Assembly: GCA_002495055.1 (NCBI GenBank)
Contig: DADR01000024.1
Location: 111,547 to 175,546 of the forward strand
DNA: 64,000 bases
Direction of reading: 5' to 3'
From: Methanoregula sp. UBA247
GTDB taxonomy: Archaea > Halobacteriota > Methanomicrobia > Methanomicrobiales > Methanospirillaceae
Positions 53,887 through 63,604 of this stretch are shown here, piece after piece. Made by a program: the position numbers and the translations under genes. Every line of letters begins with the position of its first letter. Position 1 is the first letter of the stretch. Under the pieces are notes generated by a model. It was given only the letters and a program-made list of their open reading frames with translations. It was not told the DNA's origin and ran no database searches.

Positions 53887-54810
53887 ATGGACTTCCTTTC
53901 CATTATCCTGATCATTGCTGGTCTGGTTTTATTTGAAACGATAACCAGCATTGATAATGCCATTATTAATGCCGAAGTGCTCTCAACTATGAGTGAGCGG
54001 GCAAAACGCTGGTTTTTACTATGGGGACTGATATTTGCTGTCTTTGCGATCCGCGGGCTGCTGCCCTGGCTGATTGTCTGGTTGTCTACTCCTTCTTTAG
54101 GCCCTGTCGATGCATTTACCGCGACATTCTCAAGTGATCCTCTCGTTATTGCGGCAATTGAACAGTCTGCTCCCATTCTCCTGATGGGAGGTGGGACATT
54201 TTTGCTTTTCCTCTTCCTCAACTGGCTGTTTCTCGAGAGTAAAAATTACGGCCTGAAAGGAGAGCGTTATATTGCCTCCAAAGGTGTCTGGTTCTTTGCC
54301 ATTGTGTCTATCCTGCTTACCCTGCTTGTCTGGTTTGCTCTAAAAAGGGATCCCCTCATCGCTTTTGGCGCTGTTGTTGGTTCGACTGCATTTTTTATCG
54401 TCCACGGGTTCCGGCAGAACGCTGAAAAGGCTGAGGAAAAGATGCTCCATTCCTCGGGGATGACTGACCTGAGCAAAATCTTTTATCTTGAAGTTATCGA
54501 TGCCACGTTCTCTATTGACGGTGTTATCGGTGCCTTCGCGTTCACCATGGCGGTCCCCCTGATACTGGTTGGCAATGGTATCGGGGCGTTTGTAGTACGG
54601 GAACTGACCATACGCAATGTAGACAATATCAAAAAATACCGGTATCTAAAAAATGGGGCAATGTATTCCATCTTCTTTTTAGGAATTATTATGATTCTGG
54701 ATAGTTTCGGATTTCATATTCCGTCATGGATCTCGCCCGTTATAACGTTTGGTGTTGTCGGGTTTTTCCTCTTTAAATCAATGCGGAAAATTCCGCGGGC
54801 GCAAGGATGA
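53887..54810 (+). CDS. DUF475/TerC-like integral membrane protein
   Basis: A 307-residue protein with about nine hydrophobic segments. FETITSIDNAIINAEVLSTMS and LEVIDATFSIDGVIGAFAFT carry the paired acidic Asp motifs of TerC/DUF475 proteins, a group linked to metal handling. The substrate is not known. It is divergent from the kinase at 51295. Confidence 0.88.
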   Translation: MDFLSIILIIAGLVLFETITSIDNAIINAEVLSTMSERAKRWFLLWGLIFAVFAIRGLLPWLIVWLSTPSLGPVDAFTATFSSDPLVIAAIEQSAPILLMGGGTFLLFLFLNWLFLESKNYGLKGERYIASKGVWFFAIVSILLTLLVWFALKRDPLIAFGAVVGSTAFFIVHGFRQNAEKAEEKMLHSSGMTDLSKIFYLEVIDATFSIDGVIGAFAFTMAVPLILVGNGIGAFVVRELTIRNVDNIKKYRYLKNGAMYSIFFLGIIMILDSFGFHIPSWISPVITFGVVGFFLFKSMRKIPRAQG

Positions 54811-54914
54811 AAAAGAGCCGGGCACAAGATCTGATGATTGTTTTTTGGGATAATTTTTTTTAATTTTTGGGTTATGGCAGGTACGGCTGTACTACCGGTA
54901 AAATATGGGAGATA

Positions 54915-56165
54915 TTACCGGGGGATTTTATATGAGGAAAAAATTCGCCCGATCTGTCCGATCTTATCCATGCACCACAGACCGGTTTTAAGCACCGGCA
55001 CGATAAGGTTCATCCCTCCCTCCATTTCTTTTGACACTTCGTTCAGCCGTTCCGGGATGGGCAGATGCTGGGGACAGATTTTTTCACATCTGCCACATTG
55101 CCTGCACAATCCAGCGTACGATATATCGGAGAGTAATCCTCCGTGACGCCCGATATACTGGAATTTTGCACTCCGGTCATGGGGGAAAAGATGATGCGCA
55201 TTATAGAGCGAGAAACAACCAGGAATATCAACACCTGCAGGACAGGGCATACAATACCCACAACCCGTGCACCCGACTTTCATCAGTCGCTGGTAGGTGT
55301 CGCGCACCCGGGCAATAATCGCCAATTCAGGTAATGAAAGTGAATTCGGGAGAGCTTCTCCTGCAACCCGCAGATTTTCATCAATATGACGTTCATCGTT
55401 CATACCGGAAAGCACAACCGTCACATCAGGATGGTTCCACACCCAGCGAAGCGCCCATTCAGCCGGTGATCGTTTTACCGGGGCATCATCCCAGATTTTT
55501 TTAATTTCATCCGGCAGCAGCCCGGCAAGACTGCCACCGCGGATTGGTTCCATGATCATGATGGCAATGCCTTTTCCTGCAGCGTAGGCAAGACCTTCAA
55601 TACCAGCCTGCTCATGCTCGTCAAGATAATTAAACTGGATCTGGCAAAAATCCCAGTCATAAGAATCGACGATCGCTTTGAATGTTGCTATATCACCATG
55701 GAACGAGAACCCGGCATTTATAATCCTCCCGTCATTTTTCGCCTTGTCCAGAAATTCCCGTACACCCAGGTTTTTTACCTTCTCCCAACTGAGGTTTCCA
55801 AGACCGTGTAGCAGGTAATAATCGATATGACTGGTACCAAGCGTTGATAACTGCGAATCAAGAATATAGTCCATATCCGGCTTTGAACGCACTGACCATG
55901 GGGGAAGTTTTGTCGCAATCCTGACTTTATCCCGGTAACCATCAGCAAGCGCACGGGCGAGTACTTTCTCGCTTTTCCCTAAATGGTAAGCAGGAGCCGT
56001 ATCAACATAATTTACGCCGTTATCAATTGCATATCGCAACTGCCGGATTGCACGTTCTTCATCAATACCACCTCGTTTTTTTTGCGGCAGCCGCATATAA
56101 CCGAACCCGAGAATAGAGAGTTCATCGCCGGTTTTAGGGACTTTACGGTAGAGCATAAGGGACAC
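54915..56165 (-). CDS. Aldo/keto reductase with C-terminal ferredoxin-like domain
   Basis: A 416-residue protein. The barrel includes LGFGYMRLP, YVDTAPAYHLGKSEKVL with the catalytic Tyr, ATKLPPWSV, and HGLGNLSW in place of the usual His region. A C-terminal 4Fe-4S domain follows (CTGCGYCMPCPAGVDIPGC and GLCRQCGRCEKICPQHL). The fusion is common in anaerobes. The electron partner and substrate are unknown. An ATG at residue 4 is an alternative start. Confidence 0.9.
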   Translation of the reverse strand: MSLMLYRKVPKTGDELSILGFGYMRLPQKKRGGIDEERAIRQLRYAIDNGVNYVDTAPAYHLGKSEKVLARALADGYRDKVRIATKLPPWSVRSKPDMDYILDSQLSTLGTSHIDYYLLHGLGNLSWEKVKNLGVREFLDKAKNDGRIINAGFSFHGDIATFKAIVDSYDWDFCQIQFNYLDEHEQAGIEGLAYAAGKGIAIMIMEPIRGGSLAGLLPDEIKKIWDDAPVKRSPAEWALRWVWNHPDVTVVLSGMNDERHIDENLRVAGEALPNSLSLPELAIIARVRDTYQRLMKVGCTGCGYCMPCPAGVDIPGCFSLYNAHHLFPHDRSAKFQYIGRHGGLLSDISYAGLCRQCGRCEKICPQHLPIPERLNEVSKEMEGGMNLIVPVLKTGLWCMDKIGQIGRIFSSYKIPR

Positions 56166-56276
56166 ATTCTTTTTTTAAATTGTCTGATCAGTTATCTGCA
56201 TTGGGGATGGAGATATATTATTTTACGTAAATTTCAGGTCGAATGGATCAGAACAGAAAAATAACGGGGTGTCTGG

Positions 56277-57083
56277 CTATCTCCCCCCATAGGACCTGAC
56301 ATGTTTCCAGGCATTGTGGTACAGGGCGAATGTAGTATCATCCTCATCGTAAATCCTGGGATCTTCCCTCAGGTACAGCTTCCGGTCCTCACCTATCGGA
56401 CAGACCTTGATGCATAGACCGCACGGGGATATATCACTCTTGTATAGTGCTTCTGACCGCGTGGCACAGGTCTTCTTATCAGTCAGCCCTTCCGGATATG
56501 CCCTGCCATCCAGGGCTTTTACCGGACAGATATCCACGCATTGCATGCATTTTGTACATAAAGGCCTCTCCATTACCGGATCCGCTGGAATGTCCGCTGC
56601 AGTAAAAATCGAGACAAAACGCACTCTCGGTCCGAATTTTTCAGTCAGCAGCATATTGTTTATACCAAAATTTCCCAGCCCTGCAAGAAAAGCAGCATGG
56701 CGGTGAGAGAAAAACGTGAGGGGTTTTTCCTTTAAGGAACTTATCGATCCATACCCGTCCCGGGGGATCCAAAGGGAGGGGAACCCTTCGGTATTCAAAA
56801 ATAAGGAAATCCGGTACCCGTTCGTATCCAGCAGGGTATTGACTGTCCGGTACAATTCGTGGTAGTAGATAGAGGGGGATGTTTCCACAATCGGCAGGTT
56901 TACCGGAAGACCGATGACAATAACGGTTTGAGTTTCAGAAAAAATGGACCGTGGCCGGAAATCCTGGGGAACCCATGGTTCGAACAAAGGTTTGTCCCAT
57001 CGGCAGGCTGGGGCGAAACCCACGAGCGGAATGTCGAGTTCTGCACACTTGGCGATAATTTTTTGTTTCAGCGTGATGTTCAT
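56277..57083 (-). CDS. 4Fe-4S protein related to epoxyqueuosine reductase
   Basis: A 268-residue protein with the QueG-like plan: LDIPLVGFAPA near the start, GLGNFGINNMLLTEKFGPRVRFVSIF before the clusters, and CTKCMQCVDICPVKAL and CGLCIKVCPIG as two cluster motifs. Archaea do not make queuosine by the bacterial route, so the name is structural only. The family also includes corrinoid-protein activators. Function unknown. Confidence 0.75.
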   Translation of the reverse strand: MNITLKQKIIAKCAELDIPLVGFAPACRWDKPLFEPWVPQDFRPRSIFSETQTVIVIGLPVNLPIVETSPSIYYHELYRTVNTLLDTNGYRISLFLNTEGFPSLWIPRDGYGSISSLKEKPLTFFSHRHAAFLAGLGNFGINNMLLTEKFGPRVRFVSIFTAADIPADPVMERPLCTKCMQCVDICPVKALDGRAYPEGLTDKKTCATRSEALYKSDISPCGLCIKVCPIGEDRKLYLREDPRIYDEDDTTFALYHNAWKHVRSYGGR

Positions 57084-57530
57084 GATTCTTCCCTGATACT
57101 GGAAGTGACAAATGAATTTGGTACTATACTATTTTTCCGGATTTGCATCCTTTTTATAGATCTACCGGACCGCTGGTTATGATTTACCCTGCTAAAACAC
57201 CAGGGGAAAACCGAATGACCTACGACTATGGCTTTTGTTGCCGATCCTACATTACGGGTAGATCGTTCCCGGTGAGTAATAATTCTTGTGCCGGGATAAC
57301 TCGTAAATCTGATACGGAATCCTATCAGTGCATTGTTTTAGGGGCGTTATATTTAGCATGATCGGGCTGTCCTCCCCATGAGCACATCACCCGGGACAAA
57401 CATTATTTCCGGAATTTACCTTTATCCTCTTGACAATTTATGGATACATAATCGTGCTTCAGCCCTCTGCCTTTTCCACATAACCTGCCGGATTAAAACG
57501 AAGAGTGATAAGCAAAAAAGACTAAAAAAC
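57084..57530. other. Gene-free stretch
   Basis: About 450 bases upstream of the QueG-like gene. I see no supported gene and no clear repeat. TATA-like AT-rich runs near 57150 could serve minus- or plus-strand transcripts. The T-run near 57510 on the minus strand may terminate the YjbQ message. Confidence 0.4.
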
Positions 57531-57950
57531 TCATTCGTTTCCTATAACCGTGCACACGATCGTCCGCTCACGTCCTGCGTTTACATCCAATTCAAGGAGG
57601 ACAATCTGTTGCCAGGTCCCGCACATCAGGGTACCTCCCTTTAAAGGAATGGTGAGTGAAGGGCCAACCAGAGCCGCCTTGACATGTGAACGACCGTTTC
57701 CGTCTCCCCACCGTGTATTATGAGCATACTCAGCGTTATCCGGGGCGAGGACAGAGAGTGCCCGTTTGAGATCATTGAGTGCACCCGGTTCGAACTCAAT
57801 AGTTGTAAGCGCCGCTGTTGAGTGCTGGACAAAGAGGTGGATGATTCCCTGATGTATTTTACTGTCCCTGACCACGTTATTAACGTAAGGTGTTACGTCA
57901 ATAATATCTCCTTCGCATTTTGAGCTGACTGTAATACTTGTCTGAAACAT
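57531..57950 (-). CDS. YjbQ/UPF0047 family protein
   Basis: A 139-residue protein: FQTSITVSSKCEGDIIDVTPYVN, GIIHLFVQHSTAALTTIE, NTRWGDGNGRSHVKAAL and GPSLTIPLKGGTLMCGTWQQIVLLELD are the family hallmarks. Members have been linked to thiamine-phosphate synthase activity and phosphate handling. ATG 57950 is preferred to 57968 because GGTGA lies four bases upstream. Confidence 0.9.
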   Translation of the reverse strand: MFQTSITVSSKCEGDIIDVTPYVNNVVRDSKIHQGIIHLFVQHSTAALTTIEFEPGALNDLKRALSVLAPDNAEYAHNTRWGDGNGRSHVKAALVGPSLTIPLKGGTLMCGTWQQIVLLELDVNAGRERTIVCTVIGNE

Positions 57951-58140
57951 CCGTTCACCGTACATCATTTCTTAATTCTCCGGTAAAAAATAATTCCTGA
58001 TCTTCAATGACCGGATAACGTATGGGATCCTTTAATCCGCAATAACGATCACCGAGGGGGAAAAACGGTACGTATAATCCGGAATACCTGAGAAATGAAA
58101 AAATAAATAAAAAATAAAATACACTGCAGAACTTTTGAAT

Positions 58141-60663
58141 TCAGAGACTGCTATCTCCGTTACTCTCGTCTTCATGTTCCGTTTCTGAACCGTTACTATT
58201 CTCCAGCACTGCTTCAATTTCCGGCTGGACAATTGCTACACCGACAACCCGGTCTTTATCATCAAGGCGTATAGTCCGGACACCTTTTGTCCCGCGACCA
58301 ATAATTCGGATTTCGTTGACCGGAGTACGCATGACGATCCCCTCAGCGGTCATCACAATAATCTCATCAGTATCGGAAACTGCACGCGATTCGATGATGA
58401 CTGCATCACGCTCGAGCTGCATGTTCCTGACCCCCATGGTTCCCCTGCCATGCCCGCGGAACTCATCAAATTCGGATCTCTTCCCAAATCCGACATCAGA
58501 GATGGTGAGAAGATGATCCTTTTCCAGGAGCGTGACTGCCACAACAGTATCCTCGCCCCTCATCTTCATACCTCGTACACCCTGGGCGCCTCTCCCAACC
58601 GTCCGTACGGTCTCTTCATGGAACCGCAGGCTCTGCCCGAAACGACTGGTCAGGATGATCTCTTTTGTACCATCGGTAAGAATTACATCAACCAGCTGAT
58701 CATTTTCCCGGATCCTGATGGCATTCGTACCGACCGACCGGGGGTTAGAAAATTCGTTCAGCTTAATTTTAATAACCTGCCCGAATCTCGTTGCAAATAA
58801 TAAGAAACGGTCCTCACTGAATTCACGGACCGGAAGTACGGTGGTCACAATTTCGTCTTTTAAGTTAAGGAGGTTAACAATAGGTTTGCCTTTTGCTGCA
58901 CGGGAACTTTCCGGGATCTGGTAGACCTTGAGCCAGTATACCCTCCCAAGATTGGTAAAACAGAGAAGATAATCTTTCATACTGGCAACAAACACCGATT
59001 CGACAAAATCTTCTTCTTTTGTCGTCATGCCAGTGATGCCATGACCGCCCCGGCGCTGTTTCCGATAGGTGTCGAGATCTATCCTTTTAATGTAATTCGC
59101 TGACGTGATTGAGACAAGGACGGACTTGTCCTCTATCAGGTCCTCTGTGGAGAGCTCGCTTGTGTCAAGCGCGATCTGGGTCCTGCGCTTGTCCCCGAAT
59201 TTCGCCGCGATCTCACGGGTCTCACGCTGGATTACGTCCTTGATGTTCGCCTCGCTCGAGAGGATGGTCTCAAGCCGGATGATTTCGGTTTCGAGCCCTT
59301 TCTTCTCGTCCGTGATCTTCTGCTGTTCAAGGGCAGCGAGACGGCGCAGCTGCATCTGGAGGATCGCGTTTGACTGCGGTTCATCCAGCCCGAACTGCGC
59401 AATTAAGGCATTTCGTGCATTGTCAACGGTATCCGAAGCCCGGATGGCTTTGATAATCTGTTCGATCCTGGAGAGAGCTATGAGCAGCCCATTTAAGATG
59501 TGGACCTTCTCCTGAGCCTTTTTCAGGTCAAACTCAGACCGGCGCCGGATCACCTCTATACGGTGGTGGATGAAATTCCCGAGCAGGCCGTGCAGGTTGA
59601 GAATTTTTGGCTGACCATCGACAATAGCAAGGTTGGATGCCCAGAAGCTGGACTCAAGTGCCGTGTTTTTATACAGGTTGTTTAAGATGACCGGCGACAT
59701 TGTGCCCTTTCGGAGCTCGAAGATGACCCGTATGCCATCCTTGTCAGACTCGTCGCGGATATCGCTGATGCCATCGATCTTCTTGTCTTTGACCATCTCG
59801 GCAATCGTGGTGATCCACTGTGCCTTGTTTACCTGGTACGGGAGTTCGGTGACGATGATCCGGTCGCCCCTGTTCCCACCTTCGGACTCTTCGATCTCCG
59901 CAACACCGCGGACGACGACCCGGCCTTGGCCGGTGGAATAAATGTTCTTGACACCCTCAACGCCCATGAGGATACCACCGGTCGGGAAGTCAGGGCCCGG
60001 CATGATGCGGAGGAGATCTTCAACCGTAATCTCCGGATTGTCGAGATAGTGCGAGACTGCTGTACAGACTTCTGTTAAGTTATGCGGGGGCATCTTCGTT
60101 GCCATACCAACCGCGATACCATCCGTGCCGTTGACGAGCAGGTTCGGGATCTTGGCCGGGAGAACGGTTGGCTCCTGCAGCGACTCGTCGTAGTTCGGGA
60201 TGAACTTTACGGTATCCTTGTCAAGGTCTTCGAGAAGCGCCTCCGCGTAGGGGAAGAGTCGCACTTCGGTGTATCTGCTCGCTGCCGCAGAATCACCATC
60301 AACGGAACCGAAGTTCCCCTGACCCTGCACCAGCATGTGGCGGTACGAGAAGGGCTGGGCCATCTTGACAATTGTGTCGTAGATGGATGCATCTCCGTGG
60401 GGGTGGTACTTACCCATCACGTCACCCACCACCCTCGCGCTCTTCCTGGTGGGCTTGTCGCTCGTGTTGCCCATGTCCCACATCGCATAGAGCGAGCGGC
60501 GGTGGACCGGTTTAAGCCCGTCCCGCACATCAGGGATCGCACGGCCAATGATAACGCTCATCGCGTAGTTGATATACGAGGTCTTCATCTCGTGCTCGAT
60601 GCTGATCGGCTCGACCCGATGGGTCTCCGGAGTGCCTGCCGGGGGATTCTTATCAGATGTCAA
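58141..60663 (-). CDS. gyrA: DNA gyrase subunit A
   Basis: A bacterial-type type IIA topoisomerase subunit of about 840 residues that cleaves and rejoins DNA during negative supercoiling. MKTSYINYAMSVIIGRAIPDVRDGLKPVHRR, QGNFGSVDGDSAAASRYTEVRL (catalytic Tyr) and the C-terminal beta-pinwheel with repeats such as GRGAQGVRG and GRGTKGVRTI are present. The frame is open to 60717, but the start is set at TTG 60663: GGAGG lies nine bases upstream and the 11-base overlap with gyrB implies coupled translation. The C-terminus ends in an acidic tail. Confidence 0.95.
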   Translation of the reverse strand: MTSDKNPPAGTPETHRVEPISIEHEMKTSYINYAMSVIIGRAIPDVRDGLKPVHRRSLYAMWDMGNTSDKPTRKSARVVGDVMGKYHPHGDASIYDTIVKMAQPFSYRHMLVQGQGNFGSVDGDSAAASRYTEVRLFPYAEALLEDLDKDTVKFIPNYDESLQEPTVLPAKIPNLLVNGTDGIAVGMATKMPPHNLTEVCTAVSHYLDNPEITVEDLLRIMPGPDFPTGGILMGVEGVKNIYSTGQGRVVVRGVAEIEESEGGNRGDRIIVTELPYQVNKAQWITTIAEMVKDKKIDGISDIRDESDKDGIRVIFELRKGTMSPVILNNLYKNTALESSFWASNLAIVDGQPKILNLHGLLGNFIHHRIEVIRRRSEFDLKKAQEKVHILNGLLIALSRIEQIIKAIRASDTVDNARNALIAQFGLDEPQSNAILQMQLRRLAALEQQKITDEKKGLETEIIRLETILSSEANIKDVIQRETREIAAKFGDKRRTQIALDTSELSTEDLIEDKSVLVSITSANYIKRIDLDTYRKQRRGGHGITGMTTKEEDFVESVFVASMKDYLLCFTNLGRVYWLKVYQIPESSRAAKGKPIVNLLNLKDEIVTTVLPVREFSEDRFLLFATRFGQVIKIKLNEFSNPRSVGTNAIRIRENDQLVDVILTDGTKEIILTSRFGQSLRFHEETVRTVGRGAQGVRGMKMRGEDTVVAVTLLEKDHLLTISDVGFGKRSEFDEFRGHGRGTMGVRNMQLERDAVIIESRAVSDTDEIIVMTAEGIVMRTPVNEIRIIGRGTKGVRTIRLDDKDRVVGVAIVQPEIEAVLENSNGSETEHEDESNGDSSL

Positions 60664-62737
60664 GGTTGGTAACCTCCTTTGCATGGCGGGTGATGAAATT
60701 TTTCCGGATCTCCACATCTTTTCCCATCAGGGTCTTGAAGACCTCGTTTGCCTCTAGGGCGTCCTCGATATTGACCTGACGAAAGATGCGGTTGACGGGG
60801 TCCATGGTCGTGTCCCAGAGCTGCTGGGCATTCATCTCACCAAGACCCTTATACCGCTGGACGGAGACTCCTTTTTCACCAAATGCGGCAGAGACCCGTT
60901 TCATCTCCTCTTCGGTAAAGACCCAACGCTCCTCTTTGCCCTTTGCAATGCGGAAGAGGGGGGGTTGGGCGATGTACACGTACCCTGCTTCGATGAGCTT
61001 GAGCATGTAACGGTAGAAGAACGTGAGGAGCAGCGTCCTGATATGGGCACCATCCACATCAGCATCGGTCATGATGACGATACGGTGGTAGCGGGCCCGC
61101 TCCGCGTCAAACTTCTCACCGATACCGGTCCCGATCGCTGAGATGAGTGTCTGGATTTCGGCGTTCTTTAAAATCTGGTGCTCGCCAGCCTTCTCCACGT
61201 TAAGGATCTTACCCCTCAGGGGGAGGATTGCCTGGAACTTACGGTCCCTCCCCTGCTTGGCAGAACCACCGGCAGAATCTCCTTCCACGATATAGATTTC
61301 GGATTTTGCCGGGTCCCGCTCGGAACAATCCGAGAGTTTGCCGGGGAGGCCGGAACTCTCAAGGGAACTCTTGCGCCGGGCAAGGTCCCGGGCATTGCGG
61401 GCTGCTTCCCGTGCCTTTGCTGCCGAGAGGGCTTTTTCTATGATGGTCTTCAGCACATTCGGATTCTCGTCGAAATACTCGGTGAGTGCAGCGTAGACCA
61501 GCGAATCGACAATACCTTTGACACTGCTGTTACCAAGGCGCATCTTCGTCTGCCCGTCAAACTGGGGATTGGCCATTTTAACGGATACCACGGACGTGAG
61601 ACCTTCCCGCACATCCTCGCCTCGGAGGGTGATTGTCGCGTTCTCCTTGATCAGGCCGTTGCGCTTTGCGACCGTATTGATTGTCCGGGTGATCGCACTG
61701 CGAAACCCTTCGAGATGTGTTCCGCCTTCCTTTGTATTCACTGAGTTGACGTACGAGTAGATCTTCTCATCATACGCGGTGGTGTACTGGAGGGCAATCT
61801 CGAGTTCGAGCTTGTTTTCAGGATCTTTCTTGGAGATATTAATCGGGGCAGGGTGGAGGCATTCAACACCTTCGTTCAGGTACTTTACAAACTCGACAAG
61901 CCCGCCGGCATAGCAGTATGTTGCCGTATCACCGGTCCGTTCATCGGCGATTACAATAGTAAGGCCGGCGTTTAAGAACGCAAGTTCCCTCAGGCGGTGG
62001 TCAAGGACATCATAATCGAAAGTGGTGGTCTCGAAGATGGTAGCGTCCGGAACAAAATGGATCCGGGTTCCGGTCATCTTCTGGCCGAACTGCACAAGGA
62101 ATGCCTGCCGCTTCTCCTGCTCCGATACCACGGGATCGACAGACGGGGTTGTTGAGAGGTCCTGCTTACCAGCAGTGTGCGGGGGAACGGTTTCTGCTGT
62201 GCGGTTAAGCGGCGCCGGTTCGCCATACCACTGCCGGTACCGGGCAAGCAGTTCGCTTAAAGACTCTTCCCGCTGGGAGAGCGGGGAGGTCATTTTACCC
62301 TGGGCAAACCGCATCTCATAGATATTGCCGTCCCGATAAACGTGGGCTGACAGCCAGTTGGAAAGCGCGTTGACAACCGATACACCGACACCGTGGAGGC
62401 CTCCCGAGACCTGGTAGGTCTCCTTGTCGAATTTTCCGCCAGCGTGCAGGACAGTGAGCACAACTTCGAGAGCACTCTTGCCGTTCTTCTCCATCCGGTC
62501 GACTGGTATGCCCCGGCCATTGTCCTGGACCATGAGCGAGCCGTCGCGGTTGATGACAACCACGATCCGGCTGCAGAAACCAGCCAGGGCTTCATCTATC
62601 GAATTGTCCACGACTTCGTAAACGAGATGGTGCAGCCCTCGGGTATCAGTGCTGCCGATATACATTGCCGGGCGTTCGCGGACGGGAGTAAGCCCTTCAA
62701 GAACAGTAATATGAGATGCATCGTATGTTTCAGTCAA
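60653..62737 (-). CDS. gyrB: DNA gyrase subunit B
   Basis: A 694-residue ATPase subunit. TVLEGLTPVRERPAMYIGSTD, NSIDEALAGFC, DNGRGIPVD and GLHGVGVSVVNALS belong to the GHKL ATPase; IVEGDSAGGSAKQGRD and MTDADVDGAHIRTLLLT form the TOPRIM motifs; RYKGLGEMN lies in the C-terminal part. The start codon is TTG at 62737, six bases after GGAGG. It is first in a gyrB-gyrA operon. Gyrase in euryarchaeota is of bacterial origin. Confidence 0.96.
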   Translation of the reverse strand: MTETYDASHITVLEGLTPVRERPAMYIGSTDTRGLHHLVYEVVDNSIDEALAGFCSRIVVVINRDGSLMVQDNGRGIPVDRMEKNGKSALEVVLTVLHAGGKFDKETYQVSGGLHGVGVSVVNALSNWLSAHVYRDGNIYEMRFAQGKMTSPLSQREESLSELLARYRQWYGEPAPLNRTAETVPPHTAGKQDLSTTPSVDPVVSEQEKRQAFLVQFGQKMTGTRIHFVPDATIFETTTFDYDVLDHRLRELAFLNAGLTIVIADERTGDTATYCYAGGLVEFVKYLNEGVECLHPAPINISKKDPENKLELEIALQYTTAYDEKIYSYVNSVNTKEGGTHLEGFRSAITRTINTVAKRNGLIKENATITLRGEDVREGLTSVVSVKMANPQFDGQTKMRLGNSSVKGIVDSLVYAALTEYFDENPNVLKTIIEKALSAAKAREAARNARDLARRKSSLESSGLPGKLSDCSERDPAKSEIYIVEGDSAGGSAKQGRDRKFQAILPLRGKILNVEKAGEHQILKNAEIQTLISAIGTGIGEKFDAERARYHRIVIMTDADVDGAHIRTLLLTFFYRYMLKLIEAGYVYIAQPPLFRIAKGKEERWVFTEEEMKRVSAAFGEKGVSVQRYKGLGEMNAQQLWDTTMDPVNRIFRQVNIEDALEANEVFKTLMGKDVEIRKNFITRHAKEVTNLDI

Positions 62738-62804
62738 GGAAAACCTCCGTTAAAAAAATAAATAAAATTGCGCAGAATTTTCACATGTATTATTGGTGTC
62801 CGGA

Positions 62805-62813
62805 TCATATAAG
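62805..62813 (-). promoter_or_regulatory. TATA-like element of gyrB-gyrA
   Basis: CTTATATGA on the minus strand, about 70 bases upstream of the gyrB start, predicts a leader of roughly 40 bases. Confidence 0.45.
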
Positions 62814-63186
62814 GGTACTGCTCGATTTTCAGACGTAAAAATAATGCAATTTTTCCCTTCCGGAAAACCCAATTTTCTGATGATTTTTTAAGAAATATAA
62901 TTTGTTAGTTTGTGCAGGGAAAAGTCACCAGGTGCTATTTTTTTACCGCGGGGAAAAACAAAAAAAACTCCTTACTCTCCTGGCAGCACGCGGGCATGTA
63001 CTCCCACCGCCGGGGCATCACCCATAATGTGAAGATTCTCATAACGTACTACAGCACTATCGCAAAGGGTCCTGTGTGCCTTGGGGTACTAGTATGCAGG
63101 AGGGGGGTGAATTCCCTTATGTTAAAATAGCAGGTTTACCCTGGTGTTGAATTTCCGGTTTCACGATAACAACAAAAGAGCCCTTT
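62814..63186. other. Gene-free stretch
   Basis: AT-rich at the gyrB end and GC-richer near 62980-63110. A plus-strand frame over 62912-63130 has no motif or ribosome-binding site. I see no repeat that stands out. Confidence 0.4.
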
Positions 63187-63495
63187 TCACTTATACTCCC
63201 CGATTGAAGCATCAGCAATCCCAAGCTCGCGGTCAATTGCGATGACGAGCCTGTTCAACGTGAGGATCACATCCCGGGCGTCATCCTTGTCCATAGTGCC
63301 CGGCTGGTGCCAGATTACCTTCTTTTTCAACAGCGTCGTGATCTCTTCAACCTCAGTACCTTTGAACATCTCTGGCAGCACAAGACCCTCCACATGGTCG
63401 CCGGCCCCAAACCATGCTTGTTCTGGTGGCAGCGCAAAGTGCCTTGTAATCAGTATGACACTTGTGATAAATCCATTCCCGAACTGGTTTGCCAT
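63187..63495 (-). CDS. Small conserved-looking protein, unknown function
   Basis: A 102-residue protein with GNGFITSVILITRHFALPPEQAWFGAGDH and a helical C-terminus (DDARDVILTLNRLVIAIDREL). No family is recognised. The regular amphipathic pattern and clear start favour a real gene. It lies about 110 bases downstream of the CbiQ-like gene on the same strand. Confidence 0.6.
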   Translation of the reverse strand: MANQFGNGFITSVILITRHFALPPEQAWFGAGDHVEGLVLPEMFKGTEVEEITTLLKKKVIWHQPGTMDKDDARDVILTLNRLVIAIDRELGIADASIGEYK

Positions 63496-63604
63496 GGTGG
63501 AGATTTTGACACGGGGAGGTAAAAAAGATGGTGATGGGGATAATTACAGGGAGGAGATCATACGGGGAGAGAGTACGGGAGGAAAAATACCGTGAAAGGA
63601 GAAT

